DNA from: Varanus komodoensis
Lineage: Eukaryota; Chordata; Lepidosauria; Squamata; Varanidae
Assembly (NCBI RefSeq): GCF_004798865.1
Contig: NW_025335440.1
Coordinates: 5,448,702-5,512,701 of the forward strand
Length of the DNA stretch: 64,000 nucleotides
Direction of reading: 5' to 3'
Position 1 is the first letter of the stretch; each line of letters begins with the position of its first letter. This document shows, piece by piece, positions 1 to 13,100 of this stretch. A program made the position numbers and the translations under genes. Below the pieces are notes generated by a model, which saw only the letters and a program-made list of their open reading frames with translations, was not told the origin of the DNA and made no database searches.

Positions 1-107
1 TTATGTGCTTGCCTTGTATACATTGGAGCTTTCTGTAGAAATGTCAGCTCTCCTGCCTTTCATAGCCTTTTGCTGCACAGTTTATAGTTTTCTTTTTCTT
101 ACGTACC

Positions 108-111
<4 letters not shown>

Positions 112-142
<31 letters not shown>
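112..142. repeat. (TG)n microsatellite
   Basis: An uninterrupted TG dinucleotide run of about 15 units in a SETD2 intron. Confidence 0.95.
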
Positions 143-144
<2 letters not shown>

Positions 145-1002
145 ATGTATGTGCCAACTAACACTAATTTGCTGAAGGCAGCCCCTATGCCACCAGAACC
201 CTCCTAACCTTTAAGGAGCCGCAAGACTCTCTTTCTGTTTCAGTTTGTTTAACGTAAAGGGTTTCCTTATTGCATCCTTTTTCCGGCTTTTGCTGTTCCA
301 AAGATTTGTTTTTCTTTAAATGCTGAGAGAATCCTTGCCCAGTTCTAGCAGCACAGAAAGAGCTGGCAGCGGGCATCCCCATGCCTTCATATCAGAAATA
401 CATGTAGGTGTGAACATAGATGTGAAGGGCTCAGTCCAGGCAGCCGAGTGAAGGCAGTGCTTGCCCCTGTCTCCACTCGCTGTCAGGCATCTTAAAGAGC
501 AGCCCAGCCTTCCTAGAACCCTCAAATAACCTTTTAATATAATTGTTCTGACTGGCTGCCATCATCTTTGACTAAGGAACTCCTCAAAATTTTCCTTACC
601 AAACTGATTATTGGGTTGCTACATTTATTTAGATAACTGAAAGGGTAAAGTTTTACAACATTTGTGAGTGTAAGTAGTGGTGCCTTTTTACACACGGTGG
701 TGGAGTAACTTATTCAGGGCCACGGAAGGAGGCTTCCCAAGTTCAAGTTAAGGTATCAGTTTTCCTGCATCGAAACCCTCAGCCCTTCAGAGAAATAACT
801 TTCTTATTGCTGACTGAACTTTTTAGAACTCCTGGTGGTGATGCCTAGTGGTGAATACTGTATTGTAGCTCAGTTTTGGCTTGTTTGCTCCGTATATATG
901 AGTGATCGTGTTTAGGGTTGATTCTGTTTGCTTGCAATACCGGTGGGGAAGTCACTGAATGCTCTCTCAGTCACTGTCCACTTTCTTGCGTTTTTGTTTC
1001 AG

Positions 1003-1131
1003 AATACTCATTCACAGGCCTGCCTGAAGTCCTTCTTGGAATGTCACGGTTTGTCCCTTCTCTGGATTTGGATGGCAGAGCTTGGTGATGGCAGGGGAAA
1101 TACAGCCAACAACCTGAAGCTCCAGTTGGAG
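1003..1131 (+). CDS. SETD2: SETD2 exon (first in window)
   Basis: This 129-nt, phase 0-0 exon encodes residues 1-43 of the fragment, starting 'NTHSQACLKSFLECHG' and containing 'LLWIWMAELGDG'. The acceptor is a T-rich tract ending TTTCAG. The donor is GAG|gtcagt. The following exon continues directly into 'IIKTLELLPIPNKN', as in mammalian SETD2. The segment is helical in character and lies between the SET region and the acidic/Ser-rich region. I cannot assign a named fold from sequence alone. Confidence 0.93.
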
Positions 1132-4100
1132 GTCAGTGAGCGTGTGAGGATGACTGTGGTGCTGTGTAGCGAAGTTGCTTAAAAAACGTGGTTATGAGCG
1201 TGACCTGACTGGCACTGGCCTCCTTTGGGTTCTTTTTGCTCAGAGTAATTGATTCTGAAATAATTAGCCATTCCGAGAGCCTTGGGAGCTTTCCAGGAAT
1301 GCCTGTTGGAGGGTTCAGAAGGCACAGGCTCTTCCTACTTGGCCGGGTCTGCTTTCCCCCCTTTTTCAGTGCTGCTCCTGCCTGAGTAATCCCAGCACTG
1401 CACTGCTTGTTGAGCAAGATCGTTCGGGAGCAGTTAGCCTTTGAGAAAAAAGCAGAACATCGCAGAATAAATTTTGCAAATAAAATAGGAAATTTCTCCT
1501 AATGCCCGTTAAATCTCTGAATGGGTTACTTGGGAGGAGTGGGAGGTTAAAGATCCTCCCAACATCTCTAACTGATTCAGTGGGCAGAAAGGGGAGGATT
1601 AAACCTCCCCATTCCAGAACATTGGAAAAGAGATGCGGGATGGGGGAGTTTGTGTATGTGTGCACTCACTCATTCATTCATAACATTTGTATGCTGCCCA
1701 ATTGTGCCACAGCGCCTCTGGGTGGCTCACAGTCACAAGATAAAACACAATAAAAACCAACTACAACATATTAAAATACAGTATCAGTAGAATACGCATT
1801 AGAATACATGTGGCCCCATCTGGCTGCTCATCCCTGTGAATAGCCCTCGGATCCAGTCAGGTTACCCAGCCCGGTCCTTTGTATCTTGCACGTAGGCTGT
1901 GCCAAGTTAGAGACGTCACTCCTGATAAGCAGCCTTCATCTGCTTCATATTGGTCCCGTGGTCGTATGTCTCCGAGTAGACGTGGCATCATACAAGCAAG
2001 CCGTAACAGTTGTCCCTCTGTCATTTCACATGCTTGTTTGACCATTAACCTTTGTAGGGGAAAAATCCTGATCCGGTGTTAGAAATTTCAAACCTGTTTC
2101 AGGGACACTCAGGCCCAATTCAGGGTATTCGCCGAACCATGATTCATTTGAGGGTTGGGGACAGGCTGCAGGACTGAGCTCCTCCTCCCCCTCCCCTTGC
2201 ATGTGGCACCATTTGGCACCCAAGTGGGGTTAGCCCTTGCAAGTCTGGGAGGAGATGGCTTAAAAGCAGCTTCGGACTCCAGGTGAGAGTGGCTACCGCT
2301 GCCCACCAGTCGTTATGATCGCTCATTGCTTCGGATATCAGTGGTGATAGAGAACACAAGTCAGAGCGCACTGTGGGAGTCGAGTCCTGCGTGTGAGCGT
2401 CCCACTGGCCATTGAGAGAACCAAATGCTGGACTTGTTTCTTTGTTTGATTCGGCAGGGCACTTAGGTATGCGCTACTCATATTGCTACATCGCAATAGC
2501 GAATTATGGCTAGAGCTAAATGAAAAAGACTGGGAGAGAAGAAGTGGGGAAGAGCATACTAAGTAAAGCGTGTATTGATTGCAAGTTTTGCAGGGCCTGT
2601 CGCCCTGCAACCAAGTCAACAATACTGGAAACTAACAGTCGGCATTTCCTATTTTATGATCAGATTATAAAGACTTTGGAGCTTTTGCCTATTCCTAACA
2701 AAAACATGTTGGAGGAAAGTAAAGTACTTCCAATAATCCAGCGCTGGGCCCAGACCAAGTCAGCTATTCCACACTTCAGTGAAGGGGATGGATATTCCAG
2801 TGAGAACACCTCGCGGGCTCACACACCACTCAATACTCCGGATCCTTCCACTAAGCCCAACACCGAGGGTGAAACAGACACACCTAAAAAGCTTGCTTTT
2901 CGGAGGCTCAAAATCATAAGCGAAAACAGTATGGACAGTGCCATCTCGGACAGTACCAGTGAGATGGAGCTGAAGGAGGGCAAAGAGGAACTGGAGCCTC
3001 CAGACGGTGCCCCTGCAGAGGCCGTGGAGGAGCAGCCCCTGCAGCCAGAGCCAGCCAAGAATGCGGCTGTGGAGGTCTCCGCAGACCCCCGCAAATCCCA
3101 GGCTGCTGAGCCGGAGGTTGAGCCTGAAGCAGAGATGAAAGAGAGCAGCATCATGAAGCTGGAGGAGCCTATTGCTGTGGAAACGCCTTCTCAGGACGAA
3201 GAGGAGGGTGTGTCGGATGTGGAGAGCGAGAGGAGTCAAGAGCCGGTGGATAAGTTAGTGGATGTGAGCGATTTGGCCAGCAAGCTTCTGGACTGCTGGA
3301 AGGACCTAAAAGTAAGTGGATTATTGTGTAGCAGTTGCTTTTCCCAGTCAACTCAGGAAGCAGTGCGGTTTTCTCACAGTTCACCAGCTTATCCGAGCAG
3401 TGTGTTTGCATAGGCCAAGTTAGTGCAGATTCCTACCTTGATTTAGGAAGATGGGTCCTTTTCAGCGTATGATAGGCCAAAAATAGAAAACATTTCAGGT
3501 GCTTGCAGAGAGAAAGCTTAGCTGCTTCTTTGTATCCTGTTCACCTTCCGTGTTCTCTCCCATCCCTTGCCAAATCACTTTGAGCTACCAGAAAAGAGCA
3601 AACCATGGAAAACGAACACATCAGGCAAAACAAATGTGACGAAAATTGCATCATCTGTTTACAGAGCTGAATTTTGGTGCCCTGTTCAGTAACATTTAGA
3701 TTCAGGTTGTGATGGCAGGATTTGTAATCCCCATTGCAAACAAGCCAAAAGTTATCTCTTGAGAAAATAATACGTCCAGAAGTTTTCTGTACCTGTTCTA
3801 TTTTCCCTTTTCAAACAAACATTTCTGCATGTTGCTGCCAATCATTTGGTGCAACGTTGACCAAAGAAAAATACTTCAACTTTGTAAAGAGAGGGATCTT
3901 GTGGAATCAAAGTTATATTGATCATCTTGACAGTCTTAAAATTTTTGATGTGCATTTTCAACAACAGTTTAGTGACAAGTTAGTAAGCTGCTATCCATGA
4001 ATAAAATGGTCAACAGTTTCTTCTGCTAAAATCATAATGTGTAACAACAGTTTGAGTCCACTTGGCAACCTGAATACCACTTGTCCTGAAAAATGTAGGC

Positions 4101-7100
4101 CGTCTGCTCTGAGGCATTTGAGGAATGCTGCTGTCCTGCTTGCTTTTGAAGGAAGTGAGCCTGGAAATGAACATGCTACTCAAGTTGTGTGTGATACTTT
4201 GCTGTCTTACATATTAGTCTAGCGTGACAGGGTGGGGGTGGCAGTATCCAAGAGAAAGGGCAGGATGCAGCGAACCCAGTTCATGCCTCTCATCTCACGG
4301 GGCAAAAGATCCAGACCCACCAGCCCCTCCTCCCTTTCATGGCATCACTTGCTGCACTAAAAAATGGGAGCAGAGTTGCTGCTTATCCAGTCCATTTCAC
4401 CCTTTTTCCTTGGTGGGGATTCTTTATTGCCAGTTCACTCTTCCTGTAAGGAGATGTGTGAGTAGTTTGGTGGAACCAGTGTGTGCCTTGGGACTCGGAA
4501 AGGCAAATCAGATCCCCAAATCAGGTACTAGAGATTCTGTAGGAGGCTGAAGTTGTATAAGCCAGTATCCTGTTTCTTAAAGTCGAAAGTCTGACTTGAG
4601 AATTAATTCTAAGGGAAGGTACTAAACACTTGTGTGCCTACAATTTAGGACTGAGACAGTTCTGAAATAGGCATAATTCCTTTTCCCTACATCTGAAGAT
4701 AAGTTTATTTAGGTTATCAAGTGAGGCAAATGTAAAAAGGTGCGCAGTTGCCTTTCCAAAAAGCACATTGCTTGCCCCACGAAAGAAGCACTTTAGCCTC
4801 TCTGTTTTACATGTATGCGACTAGATCAGGAGGAGGAGCGGCTCAAATGAGGTAGAGGGTTTTTTTACTAGTTCTGTGGTTCTCAGAATTTCAGCTATAG
4901 TTGCAGAACATGTGCAATGCGAAAATAGGGACTCCGTAAGCCTGCTGATGTAGTTAATATATAAAATAATGTGCTAGACTTCCAAATATCTGTAGAAATG
5001 TAAATGTGCATATTTTGCTACTTTCCAGTTTAGATGATGTGCATTGTATGTTGCAGCTTGAATGGACATCTTTCTTTGGCTTTGCTTGCGAGCATGGTTT
5101 TTCTACCCTGAAAGAGAAGAGAGCAGGCCTTGAGTTCACATTTGTCCTGTCCCCAGATATATGGCCTAACAGAACAGTAGTAGCTTCCCTGTACCCAGGA
5201 GCTTCCTGAACCTGCTTTCCATGGCTGAACTGACATAGAAGGTTGATAAATCAGTTCATGGAGCTGCCAGGTATAGCTGCCAGATGTACCTGGTACATGT
5301 TTCTTTCGATGCAGGGAGAAGATATATGTGAGCCTGAGGCTTGCTCTCTCTTGCTCATGCAAGGTAGAAAAATGTTTCTGCTTGAGTTTCATCTGTGCAT
5401 TATTTTAATCCCCATGTTGTCAGTCTGTGCTCCAGTGCTGAGTGTTGAAAGGGAAAACTCAAACTCTAATCCCCTGCCCCTCCAAAAAAAAGAGCAGTTT
5501 AGCTGCATCCCACTTGGAGGATTCATGGAGGAACGGGGTTAAGTACGAAAGAATAAATTTCTTCCTGGACAATATCATTTTTCCAGCTCTTGGGATAGTT
5601 CTTGCTCAAGAAGCAAGTTGCTCAGAACCGGTCAGCTGTGGAATCATTATCCATCAGAAGTTACTGTTTCCAGTTTTGCAGCCTTCCCTTTTTACTGTCA
5701 CATAGTCACTCATTTTGAAAGCTAGTACATGATTAAAGTATTGATCTTGGATATATGGATCTCCTAGGCAGAATTTCTGATCTGGATACCCAGTGCAACA
5801 ACACCCGTGTATCTGCCTGTCATCCATGTATCTGAAATTAGCCCTGGCCCTCCTTCCTTACGTATTTCAGAGCAGAAGAATGCCTTTTAGCTTCTTGTGT
5901 TTGGAGCTACCATAATGACACACAGAATATTATCTGTCCTGCACGTCATCACGATACCAAGAGTTAGCTGCTTCTGTCTGACATTCCCAATACTGTGTAT
6001 TGAACTTGGCTATTTGAGCTCAGTGCTTTGAAAATGCTGGAAAGAATTTTAAGCTGCAGTTCCCCATAAACGACATACTTTTTACTGCGTAAAAGAATAT
6101 TTGGGCATGTTGTCTCTGGGATAGACACGTAGCCCTTTTCCCTGTTCCATGACCAAAACTGGAAGAGAGAAGGCAAATGTTTACAGTTTTCAGGGTCTTC
6201 CAGCTGCATCTTACAGCTTTGGAGTGCTGGTCATCTGTGTAGTGCTTTGGAAGCATCGGGCGGGAGGGTGTGAAAAGCTTGTAACATAAAGCTGTGTCCT
6301 TCCCGACCTCTTAATGATGACCCCCTTGTAGTAATTTCAACCATTTCCATCCAGCTTCTCAGGGCAGCAAGGAGCTTGTTAACATCATCCCCAGCTGACC
6401 ATGCGTCTCCTTTTCTCAACTCCATTTTCAACTCCGTCCTGAAGAAAGGAGAGAACATAGCGTGCGTACTGTGAAGAAAACAGGAAGATGGTTGGGAAGC
6501 TGGATGATGCATGAGAAATATAATAGGTGGAAAAAGAGAGGACAGAGGTGGCTAACTCATTGATGCCGACGTAATTTTGGTGCGTCCATTGCCGGCAATG
6601 GATGTCGCTCTGGGAGAGTCCCCCCATTCCTGGCGGGAAAAGATCGAGTGAGCTATTCTTTTTTTCATATATCTCTATATATTCCTCTTCACACAAAAGA
6701 TGACTGCCACGGCTTGGATTTTCAAGGCCTTTATGGTTGGACGTCTTGAATCCAGGTCAAATATCGACGAGGCAGCCTGCCTCCCACTGAAACACACACA
6801 ATTCACACATTCAGAAGGGTACGTTTTCAGCACGGGTTTCTGCAGGCATTTCCCGTGCGCTGAGGAAGTGATGCACGTGTCTCCCTGTGCTGAAAACGTA
6901 CTCTGCGGTGCAGCACTCATTCAACAACACACGACATAATCTTTCTTTAGCTCACATGGCAACCTGGATTTTAGTCAATTTTCCTTTGGAAATAGGAGAG
7001 GCAGGTAAGTGTCCCAGGAAAGACTGACGAAATTTCAGCCATTGAAAACGTCAAATATCTCACAGGTATGGTGGCTAATGATTCCACTGCTGGCTTTTTC

Positions 7101-10100
7101 CCAACATTTGAAAGAAAGAGCTGGTGCACATTATGGGCATAGAGTGTGGAGGGTATTCACTTCTTCTGCTGGAGGATTTTACCACGTCACAAAATAAATG
7201 TCACTCAAGCAAGTTTCATCTATAAATAGGCAGCAAATGGTAATTACATGGTTAGGTGGTTCTAATTTTTATTTTCTGTTGAGAATTTGAAATAGTTTCA
7301 ATATGGTCAGGATTAGGTTAGCCCCTGCATGAATTTATCCTAATATTTCTTTGGGGCTAGTTTCATGCTATGTGTGTATGCTAAGGTGAAATACTTGACT
7401 TGTGAATGAAGTCAAACGGGTAGCAGTTGCAGCCTCTTTGGAGGGTGGGGATTTCTTTGAGCATCTGTTGGAGTAGCTTACTTTCCCTTGGATTGGAAAA
7501 ATAAAGTAGAATTCTTGACCTCTTTTAGACCCTTCCTTGGATTAAGGCTTGGCTTTAGGTACCCCAGTTCTGTCAGAAGCTTAGAGGCAAGGTCTGTAAA
7601 CCACAGTATGGTTTTGTGGCTAGTCAGGGCTCTCTGCTCTTTCTCCTCCCCACCATTTTTGCTGTTCTGCTGTGCACCCTTTATATTCCCTTTTCTGAAC
7701 TGGCCTTTCCCCTTTGTCGTTGCCTTCATTTGACTGATACAGCATTTGCCTCCCAGCTGTTAGTTGCTCTCCATTCAGTACAGGATGCTGCGTAGTAGTG
7801 GTCAGAGGAAAGATAGGTGAACAATCCCACACGGTGCTATTTGCTATGAAGAGCAGCTTCTTAAGGAAAGCCACTGCAGGGCGCTGCTTTATGGCCAGAT
7901 CTCAAGCCATTTCCTGCCTGAAGGTTCTGGTGCTCCATTTCTCACTGTGATCACTTCACTGTGTGTGGGCATCGCAGTGGTCATAGCATGGGCTTCAGTT
8001 TGGGGCTCTCTGATTCAATTACTAACAGCCTTTTTGCTGTGGAATCCGCATTTCTAGGTTAAAAGTAGTTGTTTTGTGACACTTTTATTTATAGAACGTG
8101 GCAGTTTGCATGGATTTCAGATATTGCAGTACGTCACAAGCGCTAGAACTTCTTAAAAATCAGTACATGTCTGTTAGGTAGCAAGGAGGAACAGGCTTCA
8201 GAATGTGATCCCAGTATTTTAAGGCCCAGTGTGTGCACACACACATATACGGAGTGATAAATTAACTGTCTTGGTACAGCTATTGGAATCAAATGTTTCT
8301 GGTGTTACTTTCTGTGCCTTCTAGTGGGTCAAGTGTTCAGCATTTTTACAGAATTTAGTTTGGATAATTAGATGCTTTCATACCTTCTTAGGTGTAGCAG
8401 TAGCTACAGGTGTGCTGTTAGTCTCAGATCTGAACAACATAAAGAAAACAGCAGCAAGTTAAACAAAATGGCATAGAGTGAATCCATAGGCTATTCCCTT
8501 GAGCAGCCTGTCCAAGATCATGGGACACGGAGTTCCTTTTCCCATATTTGTGTGGACAAACAAATGCCTGCATTGAGCTGTGCATGTTGTGTTTCTGTTT
8601 TGTGTTTTAAACTAAGAACTAGTGTCTAGCTCCTTCCTACTAACGTTGCTTGTGCCAGCAGTGATAAGTTCTTTGTAGTTCATGGTACAAGCCAATTGAA
8701 TTAGAGGATGTTGGCTAAAATTTAAATGAACCCTAATTCCTGGAGCAATTAGAGAGAGTATATTGAGCATGTTTGAGGCATTGAGGAAGAAAATGCAGGT
8801 AAAACAAAGGGAGGCTTCGGCGAATGGGGCGTCATAAAAATGTTTTAATAAATAAATAAAAATAAAATCCATGCATGTGAGCAGGAGAAGGTGTGGTACA
8901 CATATCCCCTTAAAATTGTTGGTACACTGACATTGAGAGTTCATTTCGTGGAGGAAGACTATTAGGAATGGTGACCAAGTATATGTAATTTAAGAACATT
9001 TAAGTAATGTCAGCCTATTATTTGAAGAGGGCTTTATATTCTCTTCTGTAAATAATTTACCTGAATGCACATACTAACTTTTCATTTTGAAAGGTTCTCT
9101 CTAGTGGCATTTTCAGTCTCAGTAGGAAGCTGGCTACTCAGTTGCATTTTTTTTAGAAAGGTTGGCCACAGATAAAAAGACAATAGCTTGAAGCAGCGTT
9201 GCCTAATTGTGAGGTTTAATTAGGAGCTTTAAATAAAAGCTGTGGCCATGAGTTCCATAGAGCCAAGCCTCATGGGATAACTCACACATTGTTCCATAAC
9301 ATATGTAGTGGCTGGAAAATCTACAATCATGTGCACATTTTGGAATTACATTAATTAACTACTGTGTCATCTGACCAGCTTGTGTTTTCTACATCCTGAA
9401 GTCTCTGCCCTTACTTTGCAAGTCCCAGGAGCTTATAATATAAGGTGCAGTTGGCTTAATTGAGAAGGGAAAGGACAGCCCTCTAGAAGAGGAAAGAGGG
9501 TTCCTTTATTTATTTATTTGATTTTTATTCTGTCCCATTAGCCATAAGACTCCCTGGGAGGGTTACAAAGTGAAAAATATACAATTAAAATAGCAGTTAA
9601 TCTAACAATAAAATAACAATCCAGCAAGTATAGCCACACCATTATAAAATGTCACAGACCCATAATTTATCCAAGGAAAATTATAAAATCACAGCAGCAG
9701 GTGCTAATGTACCATTGTAAGGCGATAACCCATTTAAAACCATTAAATTCATCCTAGCAATTAAAATATTGGGGAGAATAAAAAGGTCGTTGCCTGGTGC
9801 TGAGAATCATACCAAGAGGGCGCCAGGTGAACTTCTCTGGGGAGCTGGTTCCAAGTCAGGGTGCGACTGCCAAGAAGGCCCATCTCCTTGTAGCCACGCC
9901 CCTTATTTCTTGAGGAGGGGGCTCCATAAGAAGGACCTCTGATGATCTAAGGGTGGGCACATTGGGAGAGGAGCTCCTTTAGATACCCTGCCCACAAGCT
10001 GTTTAGGGCTTTAAACACAAGTGGTAATGCTTTGGACTGGGATAAGACTTTAACTGGAGATAGCAGAGGACTGGCTTTATATGGTCATATCTGCCAGCCC

Positions 10101-13100
10101 TCATTAGCAGCCTTGCTGCCTTTTTCTTGACCAACTGAAGTGTCTGGTCTGTCTTCAAGGGAAGAGAGCACTGCAGTAATCGAGGTGAAGGGTTATTGGT
10201 GCATGAATGACCATTGCCAGGTTCCGCCTGTTCAGGTATCTGGACATACCTGGACCATATCTCTGACTCTGAAACTCTGCAGATAGTGCCTGGCCATAAG
10301 GGTGTAGTCTGGTAAGGTAGAGTGGAACCTGGTTCTCCCTAGAACAGGAGTTCAGAATCTTTTTCCTCCTGAGGGCAGAAATATATTTAGAAGATGTTTG
10401 GGGGAGTTCACATTCCAAGGGTGGATAAGCCTAAAGGCAAAATGACTGAGACAAAAAGGTATTTTGAGCTTAAAACTCTTGCTGCCATTAATTAAACCTT
10501 AGGTGAGGCATTTCATCATTGTAGAAAAGCTGGGAAACCTCTGTTGCCCAGCGGCTGGGGAGAGGAGTTGGGTCTGATGGAAGAGTCCCTGGCCTGCTGT
10601 GCCTCCCCGGAGAGTCATATAAGGTCCCTGTGCCTGAGGTTCTACCCCTGTGCCCCCGAAGGTAGAGGAAAAGTGATTTGGTGCATGGGGATGCAGAGTC
10701 TGCCTGTGCATTGTGGCTTCGTGGGTGGAACCTGATGAAGACAAGATTTGAATGAAGCCTAGCCCTTGATTCTCACACCTGAGGTGTAATGCCATCACCC
10801 CAAAGAGACTTTGAAGAGGATGAGGGCAGGCCCTGCGTTGGCAGCTGTGTGTGGGCATGCTTGGCTCTTCCTCCCGGGAAAGGGAACAAGGTGGCCTCAT
10901 CCTTACCATTGTGATTAGGTGGCCCCATGACACAACTGGAAAAAAAATAGTTGGCTGTTATTCATGCAAGGACATTTTTGACTGTGCGGAACTGCCTTCA
11001 GTTTGTAACCGCTGATGGGCCAGCATCCTGGGCCTATAGGGTGAATTAAAATCGGGAGAGGTCAGCTTGGGTTACAACAAGAGGGAAATGGCAAGATCTA
11101 AGGGACAGTGGCACTATTTCTGTTAGGCTAAGGGCTTTCGGCTTCATTTCTGAAGAGCAGGTCCCATGCTGCATGACAGGCGTATCCTGAGAAGGAGGGG
11201 TGTTTGAAAATAATTGGATGGTTGGCAAGGGGGAGCCAAAAGTTGGAAGTTTTTCAATTAATTGGTGTTCTTCCACAGTGAGCTATTTTGGAAACAGTTG
11301 ACAATAAAGATTAGCATATCGAAATGCATAGCATAGCTTCTGTATTGTAGTTATTTAATACATAAGTCCTACAGAGTGAGGTACAAATTAGTAGGCCAAA
11401 CTTTTAAAATTTTAAAATAAAGCGAATCCATACTGATCAGTTTAGTGTTGTCCCATTGCAAGGGACTACAGCAGTCTGGCTTAAATTCAGTTCAGAGCAG
11501 GTGAGCACCAGAATAGATGGTTCATAGCTGACTTCATCCCCCAAAGAAGCCAGAAGGATTAAAAATGCTGGGGCAGAGCAGTGACGGTGATTCTTTCCCA
11601 GCATCCTTCTGTTTTGGCTGCCAGCACTGGTCTAAGATTGCACAAAGTTTCAAATCAAGTGCGTGAGCCAAAGGAGCTCTTTCAGTCTGTGCCATTGATT
11701 AGCGCTCTGAATGGTTGCATGCATATGCCAGTGGGAATTTGCCTAGAAAATCCAGCACACTCCTACTTATTTCTAAATGGGGAATTTGTGGAAAATAAGG
11801 GGATTAGTTAAAAGAGAAGCAAGGGATCAGAAATGTATTCAGTGGGGGGCAGGGTCAGATCTCTTCAGGAAAGTGATTTTAAAGCCGCTGTAATAGAGTC
11901 AAGTAAGATTGGAAAAGGTGCAGCACATGGCCACTGTGGTTAGAATGTCCAAAGTTCTCTTAAAAGTCCAAATAAAGAACAGGACATCATGCAGACTCAA
12001 AGAAGCTAAATGAAAGACTGTGATGATGAAGCCAGGACTGACCTCAAGCAGATTTATTTATTTTTCATATACTGCCCAACTGGCAGATGCCCTTGCAGAA
12101 GTTTATAATCAGCAACAAAACCCCAAATATTAAAAACCATTTTGATACTTTCATTGTTGTATTATTTTGGTTTTTTATTGCTCAGGGTTTTGTTTATAAT
12201 TGTAAACTCCTGTGAGGACATCTTTCTGCTGTGATTATCAGTAAAGTTAATGATCCAAGCAACTGATCCTTAGAGGAGATTAGGAGCGTGGCTACCCAAA
12301 GAAGGGCTTTCTATGCGGTGGCTCCTCAGTTATGGAATGCGCTTCCCAGAGAGGTTTGCCTGGTGCCAACACTCTATCCCTTTTGGCACCAGGCTAAAAA
12401 CTCTTTATTTTCCCATTTATTTGATTTAGGTTTTAATGTGGGTTTTATTTTATTGGAATAAATTGGGTGCTGTGCGTTTCATTTTGCGCCACTTTTACTG
12501 TAAGACCGTCCCAAGACAGGAGTAATTGGACAGTATATTGAATGAATGATTAAATTCTAAGCTGCTGTGAAGGCATCAGATGGGTCTTCCTGGGGAGGGG
12601 ACTTCACTTGACCGGGGGCCGCTACAGAGAAGTTCCTTCCCTAGTGGTCACTGATCACACCATTGCAAGCAACTGAACCAAGAGAAGAGCCTCTGAAGAT
12701 GGTCTTGGCAATTAAGCAGGAAAAGTTACTCCTTCAGGGAGCCACCCTGTGCTGCTGATCTGTGATGTGCATCTTACTAAGACCTTAGCTGAGCAGTCCT
12801 GTGCTGTGGGGCAGGAATACTAAAGGCTGACGTCATTAACTTCTGCAAAGCCCTGTTGTGCTCCCGTTGGAAAGGGGCATTTGGCCGGCTTTTCTCGCCC
12901 CTGCATTTCCTGGGTTGGTTTTCTTGCTTCCTCCGACTTCCCTGAGATGTGCTTTGTTGTCACGAGAGCCAAATAATCCTCCAGCTTGGGGTAGGGGTGA
13001 AGTGCTTCCCAAGCAGGCTGCCCTAGGTGGGATGGAGCCGTCATGGGCTGGGCACTGGCCTCTGAGCAGCTTGTCCCGGGAAGCTGTGATGACAGTCTGC

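Noticed and set aside
2520-2663. In-frame extension upstream of the SETD2 exon at 2664
   Set aside because: Open but not SETD2-like. The preceding exon joins directly to 'IIKTLELLP'. Read as intron.
2760-3239. 159-codon minus-strand frame
   Set aside because: Shadow of the SETD2 exon on the opposite strand.
3312-3413. In-frame read-through past the SETD2 donor at 3311
   Set aside because: A clear donor gtaagt is present and the next exon (14577) restores the known sequence. Intron retention would only add a short unrelated tail.
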